DNA of 64,000 bases. It comes from Acinetobacter pecorum. Its GTDB lineage: Bacteria; Pseudomonadota; Gammaproteobacteria; Pseudomonadales; Moraxellaceae. Where the stretch lies: assembly GCF_014837015.1 (NCBI RefSeq), contig NZ_JACSPT010000014.1:22377-86376 (forward strand), read 5' to 3'. This document shows positions 7,634 through 16,635 of the stretch, one piece after another. The notes under the pieces were generated by a model. The model did no database searches and was not told the DNA's origin. It saw nothing but the letters and a program-made list of their open reading frames with translations. The position numbers were made by a program, and so were the translations under genes. The first letter of the stretch is position 1, and every line of letters begins with the position of its first letter.

Positions 7634-8569
7634 TTAAATATTTGAAGCTTTCAGTTTTTCGATAATTTCGGCTAGAACTTTAATTCGTTTTACCTCATCC
7701 CATAATGCTTTGGCTTCAGGATAATGTTTCGACATCATGCCGAGCCATTGCTTGTAACGACCGACCATACCGATCTCAGTTTTGGCTGGGCCGTTGATAA
7801 AACGAATTTGCAGTTGCAGCAGTTCATTCCAGTTCATCAAAGGTGCATCCGAGTTTTGACGGATACATTGGGTCAGGTCGGGTGTGGTCACTGCACCACG
7901 GCCAATCATCAGGTCTTCACAACCGGATTCCAGACGGCACTGTTTGGCATCGGCATTGTTCCAGATTTCACCATTGGCGATTACATTGATCTTGAGTGCT
8001 TCACGAATCGGTTGTAGCTGGTCCCAAAATGCGGGCGGGGTATAGCCATCGGCTTTGGTGCGCGCATGAACGGTAACCCACGCTGCTCCGGCATCTTCAA
8101 TGGCATGCGCATTTTCCAGCATGAAATTGCGGTCCATATAACCCAGGCGCATTTTGGCGGAAACCGGAATATGCGCAGGGACGGCATCACGCACGGCTTT
8201 AACCAGCTCATGCACCACGTCGGGTTCATCGAGCAAGATTGAGCCACCGCGATGACGGTTCACGGTTTTGGCCGGACAGCCAAAATTCATGTCAATTGCC
8301 GGTGCGCCCATGGCTGCCACTTTGGCGGCATTCGCTGCCAGCATCTCCGGATTATTTCCCAGAAACTGCACATGTACCGGTGTACCTGCCGCCGTCTTGC
8401 CACCATTCAACAGTTCAGGACAGTAAGTATGATAAATATGATCGGGCAGAATGGAGTCGGTGACACGGATAAACTCGGTCACGCACCAGTCAAAGCTACC
8501 TACGGATGTCAGCACATCACGCATAATCGGATCGGTTAAGCCTTCCATGGGAGCAAGCACAAGTTTCAA
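7634..8569 (-). CDS. dusC: tRNA-dihydrouridine(16) synthase DusC
   Basis: An FMN- and NADPH-dependent enzyme that reduces uridine in tRNA to dihydrouridine. The 311 residues begin MKLVLAPMEGLTDPIMRDVLT, the conserved flavin-site start. The motif MNFGCPAKTVNRHRGGS contains the catalytic Cys; MRLGY, TVHARTKADGY and IANGEIW...DLMIGRGAV follow in order. The length and the short N-terminus match the DusC subfamily, which modifies position 16. The subfamily assignment is less certain than the enzyme class. It ends at the shared bidirectional terminator. Confidence 0.9.
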   Translation of the reverse strand: MKLVLAPMEGLTDPIMRDVLTSVGSFDWCVTEFIRVTDSILPDHIYHTYCPELLNGGKTAAGTPVHVQFLGNNPEMLAANAAKVAAMGAPAIDMNFGCPAKTVNRHRGGSILLDEPDVVHELVKAVRDAVPAHIPVSAKMRLGYMDRNFMLENAHAIEDAGAAWVTVHARTKADGYTPPAFWDQLQPIREALKINVIANGEIWNNADAKQCRLESGCEDLMIGRGAVTTPDLTQCIRQNSDAPLMNWNELLQLQIRFINGPAKTEIGMVGRYKQWLGMMSKHYPEAKALWDEVKRIKVLAEIIEKLKASNI

Positions 8570-8780
8570 CGATGCACACCTGTAAATTTAAAACGGTGTT
8601 ATACGTTTTTTTAGCCTGAATGTCCAGGCAGTCTAAATTTCACGCTTCATAAAGGGGAGAGAGAGTGAGAATGGGTTTAGGACATATCAACAAAACAGCT
8701 GTCTTCAGCACAATAAAATAATAGAGTTTTAAAGATTGATAGCTATATTGAAAAGAATCATAAATATATCAGGTGGTAGT

Positions 8781-9506
8781 ATGGAACAGCCTCATTTCAA
8801 GGATCATTTCTCCCAGCAATCACAGGATTATGCCTTGTTTCGTCCGCATTATCCGGATGCATTGGGAAAGCTATTGGCAGAGCTGTCACCAGGTACCAAA
8901 CTGGCTGTAGATGTCGGCTGTGGTTCTGGACAGCTTTCAGAAGTTTTGGCGAATTATTTTGATCAGGTGATTGCAATTGATGCGAGTGCTGAACAGCTTG
9001 CCCAAGCCAAACCGCATCCAAAAATTCAGTATGGTCAGGCATTTGCTGAAGAGATTCCGTGTGCTGACCAGAGTATTGATCTGATTTCAGTGGCTCAAGC
9101 AGCGCATTGGCTCGATCTGGAAAAATTCTACGCAGAAGTTCGACGCATCGCGAAACCTAAAGCCATTCTGGCTTTAATTAGCTATGGCGTGTTCAGTGTG
9201 GATGAGCCACATCTGAATCAGTATTTTAAGCATTTTTATGAAGTCACGCTTGCACCGTACTGGCCGCCTGAACGTCGCCATGTAGATGAAGGATATAAAA
9301 ATCTACCATTTCCATTTCAGGAAATTGCGATTCAGCCACCTGTATTAGAGGTTGAATGGAACTTTTATCAGTTAATTGGTTATATGAGTACTTGGTCAGC
9401 TGTGAAAGCTGCCACTAACGCACTTGGACATAATCCACTGAATGTACTGGCAGATGCCTTATTGCCAGAATGGGAAGATCCAGAATTGCCTAGAGTCATT
9501 GGCTAG
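8781..9506 (+). CDS. Class I SAM-dependent methyltransferase
   Basis: The 241-residue protein has a Rossmann methyltransferase fold. Motif I is VDVGCGSGQLSEVL, followed by VIAIDASAEQL (acidic residue binding the SAM ribose) and the later strands DLISVAQAAHWLDLEKFY and ILALISYG. The domain resembles the Methyltransf_11 group, close to yeast Crg1/trans-aconitate methyltransferase-like proteins, but the substrate cannot be told. The ATG at 8781 is preferred over 8736 because AGGTGG lies 4-9 bases before it. It is divergent from dusC. Confidence 0.82.
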   Translation: MEQPHFKDHFSQQSQDYALFRPHYPDALGKLLAELSPGTKLAVDVGCGSGQLSEVLANYFDQVIAIDASAEQLAQAKPHPKIQYGQAFAEEIPCADQSIDLISVAQAAHWLDLEKFYAEVRRIAKPKAILALISYGVFSVDEPHLNQYFKHFYEVTLAPYWPPERRHVDEGYKNLPFPFQEIAIQPPVLEVEWNFYQLIGYMSTWSAVKAATNALGHNPLNVLADALLPEWEDPELPRVIG

Positions 9507-9612
9507 CCATTATCAGTACGTGCGGGGCGTATAACCGTTTAAAGATTATTCAAGCTAAAGCCTGTTTATTGAACTTTATTGGACAATGAATTGAATATTT
9601 CAAGGCTCAGAA

Positions 9613-10422
9613 TTATCGCCCTAGAATCATTTCCAGCACAAATTTAGACCCAATAAAACCCAGTGCCAGCAAGCCAAAACCGAGCAGGGTAAAGCGCACG
9701 GCTTTCTGACCACGCCAACCAAACTTCCAGTGTCCGATTAATAGTGAACCATAAACCAGCCAAGAAATAATACTGAACGCAGTTTTATGTGCCAGATGCT
9801 GAGCAAAGAAATTGTCGATGGTAAAGAAGCCAAAGCCCAAAGCGAGGGTAAGTAAAACAAAACCGGTCATCAGCATATCAAACAGCAGTGATTCCATGTC
9901 TTGATAAGAGGGTAGCAAACTGACCCAAACCCGGCGTTTGTGCTTCTTTTTCAGCTCACGATCCTGAAAACGTAAAATTACAGCCTGAATGGTTGCCATG
10001 AGCAATACTGCATAAGCAGACAAAGACAAAATAATATGAATGTCCAAGCCTAGAGAGTTCTGGATAATAATTTTAGCTGGCTGGGTAAAGACAAAACCGA
10101 GGATCAAACCTGTGGCAGCCACTGGAATCCCGATCAGGTTCAGGGCAATAATCGGACGATAAGTACTGTAAATAATACTGAGCAGCAGCATCAAACCCGA
10201 GGTAAAAGAAAACAGGGAAAAGACATCATAATTGATGCCTAGCGGAGTATGCATATCACCATATAACACCAGTGCATGCAGGCTCAGTCCAAGCAGTGCA
10301 GTTAGCGAAACAAACCATTGATTAGGAGTACGTTTAGACATTAAATGAATGAACAGATACCAGAAAGAAGCGGTATAAGCGACTAATGCTAAGATCGTAT
10401 AAACCAAGGGGAGGCTAACCAT
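9613..10422 (-). CDS. ypjD: CcsA/CcmC-type cytochrome c assembly membrane protein (YpjD-like)
   Basis: A 269-residue inner-membrane protein with about eight hydrophobic segments. The central segment LGLDIHIILSLSAYAVLLMATIQAVIL and the later GYWAHK-like stretch 'FFAQHLAHKTAFSIISWLVYGSLLIGHWKFGWRGQKA' resemble CcsA/CcmC haem-handling proteins. Conserved histidines sit in DIHIILS, HLAHK and GHWKFGWRG. It lies directly divergent from ffh, as ypjD does in E. coli and many relatives, which supports the assignment. A direct role in cytochrome maturation is not demonstrated for the YpjD group. Confidence 0.8.
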   Translation of the reverse strand: MVSLPLVYTILALVAYTASFWYLFIHLMSKRTPNQWFVSLTALLGLSLHALVLYGDMHTPLGINYDVFSLFSFTSGLMLLLSIIYSTYRPIIALNLIGIPVAATGLILGFVFTQPAKIIIQNSLGLDIHIILSLSAYAVLLMATIQAVILRFQDRELKKKHKRRVWVSLLPSYQDMESLLFDMLMTGFVLLTLALGFGFFTIDNFFAQHLAHKTAFSIISWLVYGSLLIGHWKFGWRGQKAVRFTLLGFGLLALGFIGSKFVLEMILGR

Positions 10423-10560
10423 GTCAAACCTTTTTAAGGGTGATGAATATTCATTTATATAAATTCGCTGCGAACTACAGTATCCTATAGCATTCTATGC
10501 ATAAATTTTCTATTTTAAGAAACAATTTTTTGCTCATGGCTATTTTAAGCGGATTTTGCA

Positions 10561-11967
10561 ATGTTTGATACCTTAACAGAACGACTCACGCAGAGTTTAA
10601 GAAATGTTACTGGCTCAGGGCAGCTAACCGAAGACAATATTAAAGATACGTTACGTGAAGTGCGTATGGCGCTTCTTGAGGCCGATGTTGCGTTACCTGT
10701 AACTCGTGAATTCATCGCGAAAGTTAAGGAAGAAGCATTGGGCCAGGAAGTGATGACTCAGTTATCTCCTGGGCAGGCTTTTGTCAAAATCGTTCATGAC
10801 GAATTGACCAAAATGATGGGCGAGGCCAATGAAAGCCTCGACCTCGCTGCAAAACCACCTGTTGTTGTCCTGCTAGCAGGCCTGCAGGGTGCAGGTAAAA
10901 CAACAACCGCAGCGAAACTTGCACGCTTCTTACAAGAACGTCAAAAGAAAAAAGTCGCGATGGTCTCTGCCGACGTATACCGTCCAGCAGCGATCAAACA
11001 GCTACAGACCGTCGCGGGTGAAGTCGGTGCGATTTTCTTAGAATCTCACGCAGATGAACGCCCAATTGATATTGCAAAACGTGCGATTGAACAGGCAAAA
11101 ATCCAGTTTGCCGATGTGCTGATTGTCGATACGGCAGGCCGTTTGCATATCGATGATGACATGATGGGTGAAATCAAAGAGCTGCATGCAGCGATTAACC
11201 CGACTGAAACCCTGTTCGTGGTCGATGCCATGACTGGTCAGGATGCGGCAAACACCGCCAAAGCATTCAATGATGCCTTGCCTTTAACTGGTGTGATCCT
11301 GACCAAAACTGATGGTGATGCACGCGGTGGTGCGGCACTGTCAGTACGTGCAATTACCGGTAAGCCAATCAAATTCTTGGGTATGGGTGAGAAACTCGAT
11401 GCCTTGGAGCCATTCCATCCTGAGCGTGTTGCACAGCGTATTCTCGGTATGGGTGATGTACTTTCTTTGGTCGAAGAACTTGAACGTAAGGTCGACAAAG
11501 AAAAAGCCGAAAAAATGGCGAAAAAACTGCAAAAAGGCGGCAGCTTCAACTTTGAAGACATGCTGATGCAGTTTGAGCAGATGAACAAGATGGGCGGCAT
11601 GATGGGCTTCCTGGACAAACTTCCTGGCATGAGCAATGCCGGTCTGCAAGATGCATTGGCGCAAGCCAATCCTGAAAAGCAGGTCAAGAAAATGGAAGCG
11701 ATTATCCAGTCGATGACCCTGAAAGAGCGCCGTAATCCAGACTTGATGAACCCAAGCCGTAAAAAACGTATCGCAGCAGGTTGTGGTATGGAAGTGGCAG
11801 AAGTCAACAAGCTGATCAAGCAACATGCGCAGATGGCCAAGATGATGAAAAAATTTGCCAATCCATCCGGTATGGCAAAAATGATGAAATCACTCGGCGG
11901 TCTGCAGAAACAGTTTGGCGGCGGCGGTGGTATGGGACCATTGTTCGGCGGCAACGACAAGAAATAA
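10561..11967 (+). CDS. ffh: Signal recognition particle protein Ffh
   Basis: The SRP GTPase binds signal sequences of nascent membrane proteins and 4.5S RNA and docks with FtsY. The 468 residues carry the N domain, then the G domain with P-loop GLQGAGKTTTAAKLA (from residue 107), DTAGRLHIDDDMM, TKTDGDARGG and the GMGEKLDALEPFHP closing loop. The methionine-rich M domain follows, including the RNA-binding helix-turn-helix SMTLKERRNPDLMNPSRKKRIAAGCG. A Gly/Met-rich tail ends the protein. A strong hairpin terminator follows. The SRP RNA gene was not found in this window. Confidence 0.97.
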   Translation: MFDTLTERLTQSLRNVTGSGQLTEDNIKDTLREVRMALLEADVALPVTREFIAKVKEEALGQEVMTQLSPGQAFVKIVHDELTKMMGEANESLDLAAKPPVVVLLAGLQGAGKTTTAAKLARFLQERQKKKVAMVSADVYRPAAIKQLQTVAGEVGAIFLESHADERPIDIAKRAIEQAKIQFADVLIVDTAGRLHIDDDMMGEIKELHAAINPTETLFVVDAMTGQDAANTAKAFNDALPLTGVILTKTDGDARGGAALSVRAITGKPIKFLGMGEKLDALEPFHPERVAQRILGMGDVLSLVEELERKVDKEKAEKMAKKLQKGGSFNFEDMLMQFEQMNKMGGMMGFLDKLPGMSNAGLQDALAQANPEKQVKKMEAIIQSMTLKERRNPDLMNPSRKKRIAAGCGMEVAEVNKLIKQHAQMAKMMKKFANPSGMAKMMKSLGGLQKQFGGGGGMGPLFGGNDKK

Positions 11968-11975
11968 GTTTTGTT

Positions 11976-12007
11976 TTAAAAAAGGCGCAATATGCGCCTT
12001 TTTTTTA
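11976..12007 (+). terminator. Rho-independent terminator after ffh
   Basis: AAAAAGGCGCA pairs with TGCGCCTTTTT around a very small loop, followed by a run of T. It begins about 10 bp after the ffh stop. Confidence 0.9.
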
Positions 12008-12118
12008 TTGCGAATAGATGGTCAAACTGGTTTAAACAAAACAACATTTACTTACCCAAAATAAAAATCTAATCAGGCAGACTCGGGAATATCAGCACAA
12101 AATAAAGAGAAATTTCAA

Positions 12119-12685
12119 ATGAACCAAGTAATTGTCGTACATGGTTATACTGCAAGCCCGGAAGAAAACTGGTACCCCTGGATTCAGGAAAAAGCCCAAC
12201 AGGAAAATGTCAGTTTAAAAGTCCTCCGGCTGGATCCATCAACTACACCGACACTGGACACCTGGGATCAGCAAATGCGTGAACAGATTGATGCAATTGA
12301 TGAGGACAGTATTTTTATTGCACATAGCTTGGGAACTGTGGCCGCATTACATTACCTATCCAGAGAATTAAAACAGCAGAAAATTCAGCAACTGGTATTG
12401 ATCGCAGGATTTAATGGCCGGCTGGGTCGTCTGGATGAAGTAAACCCTTTTATTGATGCCGCGGATATCGATTTTGATTTACTCAAACAACAGGTTGCAG
12501 AGCGTGTGGTGATCTACTCCGAAGGAGATGACCGGGTTGCACCAGAATTTAGTCTGGAACAAGCGGACAGTCTTGATGCAATTGTGGTGAATGCCAAGCA
12601 TCACGGACATTTTATTGATTCACAAGGCTGTACTGATCTGCCGGAGCTCTGGAAAGTGATCGAGCCTTATCTGATTAAATCTTAA
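12119..12685 (+). CDS. RBBP9/YdeN family alpha/beta hydrolase (active-site residues present)
   Basis: A 188-residue small serine hydrolase of the RBBP9/YdeN type. The N-terminal VVHGYTASPEENWYPW supplies the oxyanion region. The nucleophile elbow is AHSLG (Ser at about residue 63), the acid is in SEGDDRVAP, and the His is in HHGHFIDSQG. The substrate is unknown. The ATG at 12119 has GAGAAATTTCAA upstream. A clearly related gene without the nucleophile Ser lies 140 bp downstream on the same strand, so the pair looks like an old tandem duplication. Confidence 0.88.
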   Translation: MNQVIVVHGYTASPEENWYPWIQEKAQQENVSLKVLRLDPSTTPTLDTWDQQMREQIDAIDEDSIFIAHSLGTVAALHYLSRELKQQKIQQLVLIAGFNGRLGRLDEVNPFIDAADIDFDLLKQQVAERVVIYSEGDDRVAPEFSLEQADSLDAIVVNAKHHGHFIDSQGCTDLPELWKVIEPYLIKS

Positions 12686-12828
12686 ATTTAAGCATGTTAT
12701 TGTATTCACTAAATTTTAAAATTTAATATGAGATGGTGTTCAAAAAGGTACTTGAATTCCATCTCCAGACTGTTTAAAACTGATTTTTATCGACGCCGTT
12801 TGCGTTCAATAATTATAAGTAATGCACT

Positions 12829-13434
12829 ATGAAAAATATAATAAAAAAAGTCTATATCGTGCCGGATTATCAGGCGACCTCCAATGATCACTGGTACCCT
12901 TGGCTCAGTCGCCAGCTTAAAAATGCCGGTTTTGAGTCCAAGCGGATTATGCTGGCCAACCCTTTTCAGCCTGATTTAGAAGAGTGGCAGCAGAATCTGA
13001 AACTGCACATTCCGCACATGGATGAACATACCTTTTTAGTTGCACATGGCCTGAGTTGCATCAGTGTTTTAAACTTTTTACAGGAACATTATATTCAGCA
13101 GCAACGCAAGATCGGCGGTATCATTATGGTCTCAGCCTTTGATACACCTTTGGTGGCCTGGTCAGAACTGAATAAAATACTGCAGGCTGTGCGACTCGAT
13201 CTGAGAAACTTGCCCTATAGCTATAAACGTGCGGTGATGCTGATCTCCAGTAATGATCCCTATGTGCCTGCACCGATTTCCTTGCGTTTAGCCCATAGCT
13301 TGAATGCAAAAATTTTTGAGATCAAAAAAGCCGGACATTTCAATAAATCTGATGGCTTTTCCGAATTCCCTCAATTGCTGGATATTATCACACAGTGTCT
13401 GGCAAATGAGCTGCAAAATGCTGCAGGCCTTTAA
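12829..13434 (+). CDS. RBBP9-like alpha/beta hydrolase paralogue lacking the nucleophile serine
   Basis: A 201-residue paralogue of the preceding gene, aligning along its length: [11 protein letters not shown] versus NWYPWIQEKAQ, and [11 protein letters not shown] versus FIAHSLGTVAA. The nucleophile position is Gly (AHGLS instead of AHSLG), and the HGY oxyanion motif is PDY. The acid-region SSNDPYVPA and the GHFNKSDG His are kept. It is therefore probably not a serine hydrolase of the usual kind and may bind rather than cleave. The 3' end overlaps the convergent coaX gene by 47 bp. There is no frameshift, which argues against simple decay. Confidence 0.8.
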   Translation: MKNIIKKVYIVPDYQATSNDHWYPWLSRQLKNAGFESKRIMLANPFQPDLEEWQQNLKLHIPHMDEHTFLVAHGLSCISVLNFLQEHYIQQQRKIGGIIMVSAFDTPLVAWSELNKILQAVRLDLRNLPYSYKRAVMLISSNDPYVPAPISLRLAHSLNAKIFEIKKAGHFNKSDGFSEFPQLLDIITQCLANELQNAAGL

Positions 13435-14146
13435 GTAAAAGATCAGGTTCAATCCGGGGATGGTAATGGCTGAGATGCTGCGCAAAAAGTGGGGCATCTC
13501 CACCGGTTAAAACCAGCTGTGCTGGGAAATCATGCAGTACTTTTTCAATGGTGCTGAGCAGGCCCAGCAGAATGCCATGATGTACAGCATCCAGGGTATT
13601 GCGGCCAGGATTAAGTTCAGAAAAAGCACCATCCGGAATTTTAATACCTTTGGTATTCTGAATCAGTGCATCACGTTGCAAGTACAGATTCGGCAGAATA
13701 AATCCACCCAAATGTTGTTGTCCTTGCGCCAGATCAATGGTCAGTGCCGTACCACAACTAATTACACAGTAATTTTCATGCGCTTGAGTCGCCACTGCAA
13801 GTACCTGTAACCAGCGGTCAATGCCCAGCTGAGAAGGTTCATCATAGCCACAGATCAGACCGGCATATTCCGCCTGTACCTGAGCAAAAATCACTGGAAT
13901 ATGCAGACTTTCTAAAATACTGAGAATACGCTCATTACTGATTTTATCCTGGACCGAAGATAGCCCCACCTGATGCAAGCCCAGTGTTTTAAAATGCTGG
14001 ATCAGGCCCAGTAATAAATCAGCAGGAGACTGTAAATGTAATTCCGCTGCCTGTTCAATAATCTGATCATGCTCGGTAATCCAGTATTTCAGTCTGGTAT
14101 TGCCAATATCCAACCATAATTTTTTCATTGCTGTATGCCTGTTCAT
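13388..14146 (-). CDS. coaX: Type III pantothenate kinase
   Basis: Phosphorylates pantothenate in the first step of coenzyme A synthesis. The 252 residues begin with the ASKHA-fold phosphate loop [39 protein letters not shown] (Thr/Asp of phosphate 2) and VLTGGDAP follow in order. The ATG at 14146 overlaps the birA stop as ATGA, which implies translational coupling. A second ATG at 14128 would give the more common N-terminus and cannot be excluded. The birA-coaX pairing is common. The 3' end overlaps the hydrolase paralogue on the other strand. Confidence 0.93.
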   Translation of the reverse strand: MNRHTAMKKLWLDIGNTRLKYWITEHDQIIEQAAELHLQSPADLLLGLIQHFKTLGLHQVGLSSVQDKISNERILSILESLHIPVIFAQVQAEYAGLICGYDEPSQLGIDRWLQVLAVATQAHENYCVISCGTALTIDLAQGQQHLGGFILPNLYLQRDALIQNTKGIKIPDGAFSELNPGRNTLDAVHHGILLGLLSTIEKVLHDFPAQLVLTGGDAPLFAQHLSHYHPRIEPDLLLKGLQHFAAHLPDTV

Positions 14147-14898
14147 CCACCGTGTTGAAGGCGGAGCTGTCCCTGATAAAAGGTCTGGATTCCTTGATCG
14201 GTCAAAATCTTGACTGCACCATCGTCCTGAATCCCGAGAAAAGTACCGGAATATTGCCCTTGCACATCGGTAAATTCAACTGTTTGTTGCATAAATGCAG
14301 CCGATCGATTGAAACGCGCCGCCAGGTTTTGACTGCCATAATTAAACCATTGCCCGGCTTGCTGAATCGCCAGATATAACTGGGCAATTAGCTCGACTCT
14401 TGATGTATGCGATAATCCCAGCTCGCTCAAGGAGCTGACCTGCTGGTCTGGAAGATCGGTGGACAGAGGATCAATATTTAGCCCGACCCCGACCACCACC
14501 TGCGTGGTTGAAACCGGCTCGACCAGAATACCCCCCCATTTTCCATGCAGGCTATACAGGTCATTCGGCCATTTCACCTGTAATTCCAGGCCTTTTAGAC
14601 TTGGCATTTGCAGGATATTTAACGCAATTTCTAGCGCCAGACGACCATCAATGGGTTTTTGTGTATGCAGCAATGTGCTTAAATAGATGTTCCCTTCAGG
14701 TGATATCCACTGACGTTGACGCTGTCCACGGCCTTGGGTCTGCACATGACTGCATACCAGAACCTGCTGTACCCCTTTCGTTGCCAATTCGCGCACATCA
14801 TCATTGGTCGATGTGGTAATCGGTTTGATGAGTAATACTTCCGGGAGTTGGCCTGCATCGCTTAATCGTTGTTGCAGTTCACGAGTTTCTACATCCAT
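14143..14898 (-). CDS. birA: Biotin--[acetyl-CoA-carboxylase] ligase, without DNA-binding domain
   Basis: Activates biotin to biotinyl-AMP and attaches it to the biotin carrier subunit of acetyl-CoA carboxylase. The 251 residues contain the biotin-binding SSTND equivalent [11 protein letters not shown], the nucleotide loop [21 protein letters not shown] and GGILVEP, then the small C-terminal domain. The N-terminal winged helix of E. coli BirA is absent, so it should not act as a biotin repressor itself. The stop overlaps the start of coaX (ATGA). Confidence 0.93.
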   Translation of the reverse strand: MDVETRELQQRLSDAGQLPEVLLIKPITTSTNDDVRELATKGVQQVLVCSHVQTQGRGQRQRQWISPEGNIYLSTLLHTQKPIDGRLALEIALNILQMPSLKGLELQVKWPNDLYSLHGKWGGILVEPVSTTQVVVGVGLNIDPLSTDLPDQQVSSLSELGLSHTSRVELIAQLYLAIQQAGQWFNYGSQNLAARFNRSAAFMQQTVEFTDVQGQYSGTFLGIQDDGAVKILTDQGIQTFYQGQLRLQHGG

Positions 14899-14925
14899 TT
14901 GAATCTAAACGTGGTAAATATCGTT

Positions 14926-15729
14926 ATGGAGTTAATCATATATTTATTGATTGGTGCAATTGCCGGATTTGCCGCAGGCCTGTTTGGGGTCGGTGGAGGT
15001 TTGATCATTGTACCCATCCTCTACATTGTTTTTACCCAGCTTCAGTACGATCCTAACGTGATTATGCATATGGCGGTGGGTACTTCCCTGGCGACGATTA
15101 TTGTGACTTCGATCAGCTCGGTCATGGCACATCATCAACGAGGGGCAGTGCTGTGGCCCGTGTTTCGTAATCTGGCGCCAGGTCTGGTGATAGGGTCATT
15201 TGTGGGTGCGGGGATTGCCGATTATTTATCTGGTCGAGGTTTGCAATTGTTAATCGGGTTCTTTGCGGTCTGGGTAGCGTTTCGAATGTTTAAAGGTGCC
15301 AATGTTCAGGTCGACCCAAACCAAAAATTACCTTCAACACCGCTGCAAATTGCTGCGGGTGGCGGTATCGGTGTGGCATCGGCCATTTTTGGAATTGGCG
15401 GGGGCAGTTTGACGGTTCCATTTCTGAATCGCTGTGGGGTTGTCATGCAAAAAGCAGTAGCGACCTCTGCCGCTTGTGGCTTGCCAATTGCAATCGCGGG
15501 TGCATTAGGGTTCATGTGGTTTGGTAAACAGGCGCAGGTCACCGTACCGAATACCATCGGTTATATTCATATTTATGCGTTTCTCGGTATCAGCACGATG
15601 AGCTTTTTCACTGCGAAACTGGGCGCAAAAGTGGCACATCTGCTTTCACCGGCTGTATTGAAAAAATGTTTTGCGGCCTTGCTGACTACCGTCGGCCTGT
15701 ATTTTATTTATCAGGGTTTCATTGCCTGA
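14926..15729 (+). CDS. TauE/SafE family anion permease
   Basis: A polytopic inner-membrane protein (267 residues from 14926) of the TauE/SafE/YfcA family, which contains sulfite, sulfonate and other anion exporters. The two family repeats are visible: GAIAGFAAGLFGVGGGLIIVPIL near the N-terminus and GGGIGVASAIFGIGGGSLTVPFLNRCG in the middle, with about eight membrane segments in all. The ATG at 14926 was chosen; an upstream ATG at 14869 would overlap birA. The substrate is not predictable, and no sulfur genes are adjacent. Confidence 0.87.
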   Translation: MELIIYLLIGAIAGFAAGLFGVGGGLIIVPILYIVFTQLQYDPNVIMHMAVGTSLATIIVTSISSVMAHHQRGAVLWPVFRNLAPGLVIGSFVGAGIADYLSGRGLQLLIGFFAVWVAFRMFKGANVQVDPNQKLPSTPLQIAAGGGIGVASAIFGIGGGSLTVPFLNRCGVVMQKAVATSAACGLPIAIAGALGFMWFGKQAQVTVPNTIGYIHIYAFLGISTMSFFTAKLGAKVAHLLSPAVLKKCFAALLTTVGLYFIYQGFIA

Positions 15730-15763
15730 TTCAAATGTTCAGGTTAAATCAATGTGTCGCTGC

Positions 15764-15793
15764 AGGAGAATAGGTCACTATTCTCCTTTTTTG
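15764..15793 (+). terminator. Rho-independent terminator after the TauE/SafE permease gene
   Basis: A perfect 10-bp stem AGGAGAATAG / CTATTCTCCT with a GTCA loop, followed by a T-run. Confidence 0.92.
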
Positions 15794-15928
15794 TAAGTGG
15801 GAGTTGGCTGTATAGACACAAGATTGTCTGACAATGTCAAAGTATTCATTAAAAAAAAGCCGTTTAATAGCAACATAGCCCAAATAAAGGGTTAAGCCAC
15901 TATCCATAAAAATAAACACAGGAACGGT

Positions 15929-16624
15929 ATGCCATTAGAACAAGCGCAAAGTTTGTCTGAGCAGATTGCCAAGCATATTAGCGAACAGATTATTCGCGGT
16001 GAACTGGTCGAAGGCGAACGTATACAGGAACTTAGGATTGCCTCGGAGCTTGATGTCAGCCGGGGTTCGGTTCGTGAAGCACTGTTGTTGCTGGAACGCA
16101 CCCAACTGATTGAAATTTTTCCACGCCGGGGAGCAATTGTTTCAGAAATGTCGGCCTTGCAGGTACGTGCCTTATTTGACATGACCTCGTTATTGCTCGG
16201 GCAGATGGTGCATCGCATGGCGGAGACCTGGCGGGTGCATGAAGCTGAGCGCATTCAGCTATTATTAGAGCAATTGGAAGCAGAAACCCGCCAAGGACAC
16301 ACTGAAAAGTTTTATGATCTGATCTTTCAGGGCATGGCCCAGCAGCATGAGATGGTGGGGAATCCTTATCTGATGCGCTACTATCAGGAACTGCTGCCAT
16401 CTTTACGTCGGAGCTATTTTCTGACCCTGAATATTTCCAGACGCGAGTCACAAGAATCTTTTGACTTATTTAAACTGGTCACTGAAGCAATTTTGATACG
16501 AAAAACCCATCAGGCCACTTTATTTATGGAAGATTTTTGTCGACACTTGCGCAACCTTGTGTTGGAATCTCTGACACGGATGAAACAAATTGAACTCGCG
16601 TGGGCCAGACGCTCACGACGTTAA
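15929..16624 (+). CDS. GntR family transcriptional regulator (FCD/FadR subgroup)
   Basis: The 231-residue protein has an N-terminal winged helix (about residues 9-75): ISEQIIRGELVEGERIQELRIASELDVSRGSVREALLLLERTQLIE is the GntR pattern. An all-helical C-terminal ligand domain of the FCD type follows (DMTSLLLGQMVHRMAETWRVHEAERIQLLLEQLE). The ligand and targets are unknown. The smc start lies only 11 bp after its stop, so the two genes are likely cotranscribed, which is an unusual companion for a condensin gene. Confidence 0.85.
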   Translation: MPLEQAQSLSEQIAKHISEQIIRGELVEGERIQELRIASELDVSRGSVREALLLLERTQLIEIFPRRGAIVSEMSALQVRALFDMTSLLLGQMVHRMAETWRVHEAERIQLLLEQLEAETRQGHTEKFYDLIFQGMAQQHEMVGNPYLMRYYQELLPSLRRSYFLTLNISRRESQESFDLFKLVTEAILIRKTHQATLFMEDFCRHLRNLVLESLTRMKQIELAWARRSRR

Positions 16625-16635
16625 ATCAGGACATT

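Noticed and set aside
11238..11960. A long antisense frame (240 codons) over ffh
   Set aside because: It is opposite a perfectly conserved ffh; Ser/Ile-rich composition is typical of a reverse-strand shadow.
12686..12828. A palindrome-rich spacer (AAATTTTAAAATTT) as a mobile element scar
   Set aside because: Simple AT-rich self-complementarity, with no terminal repeats or target duplication.
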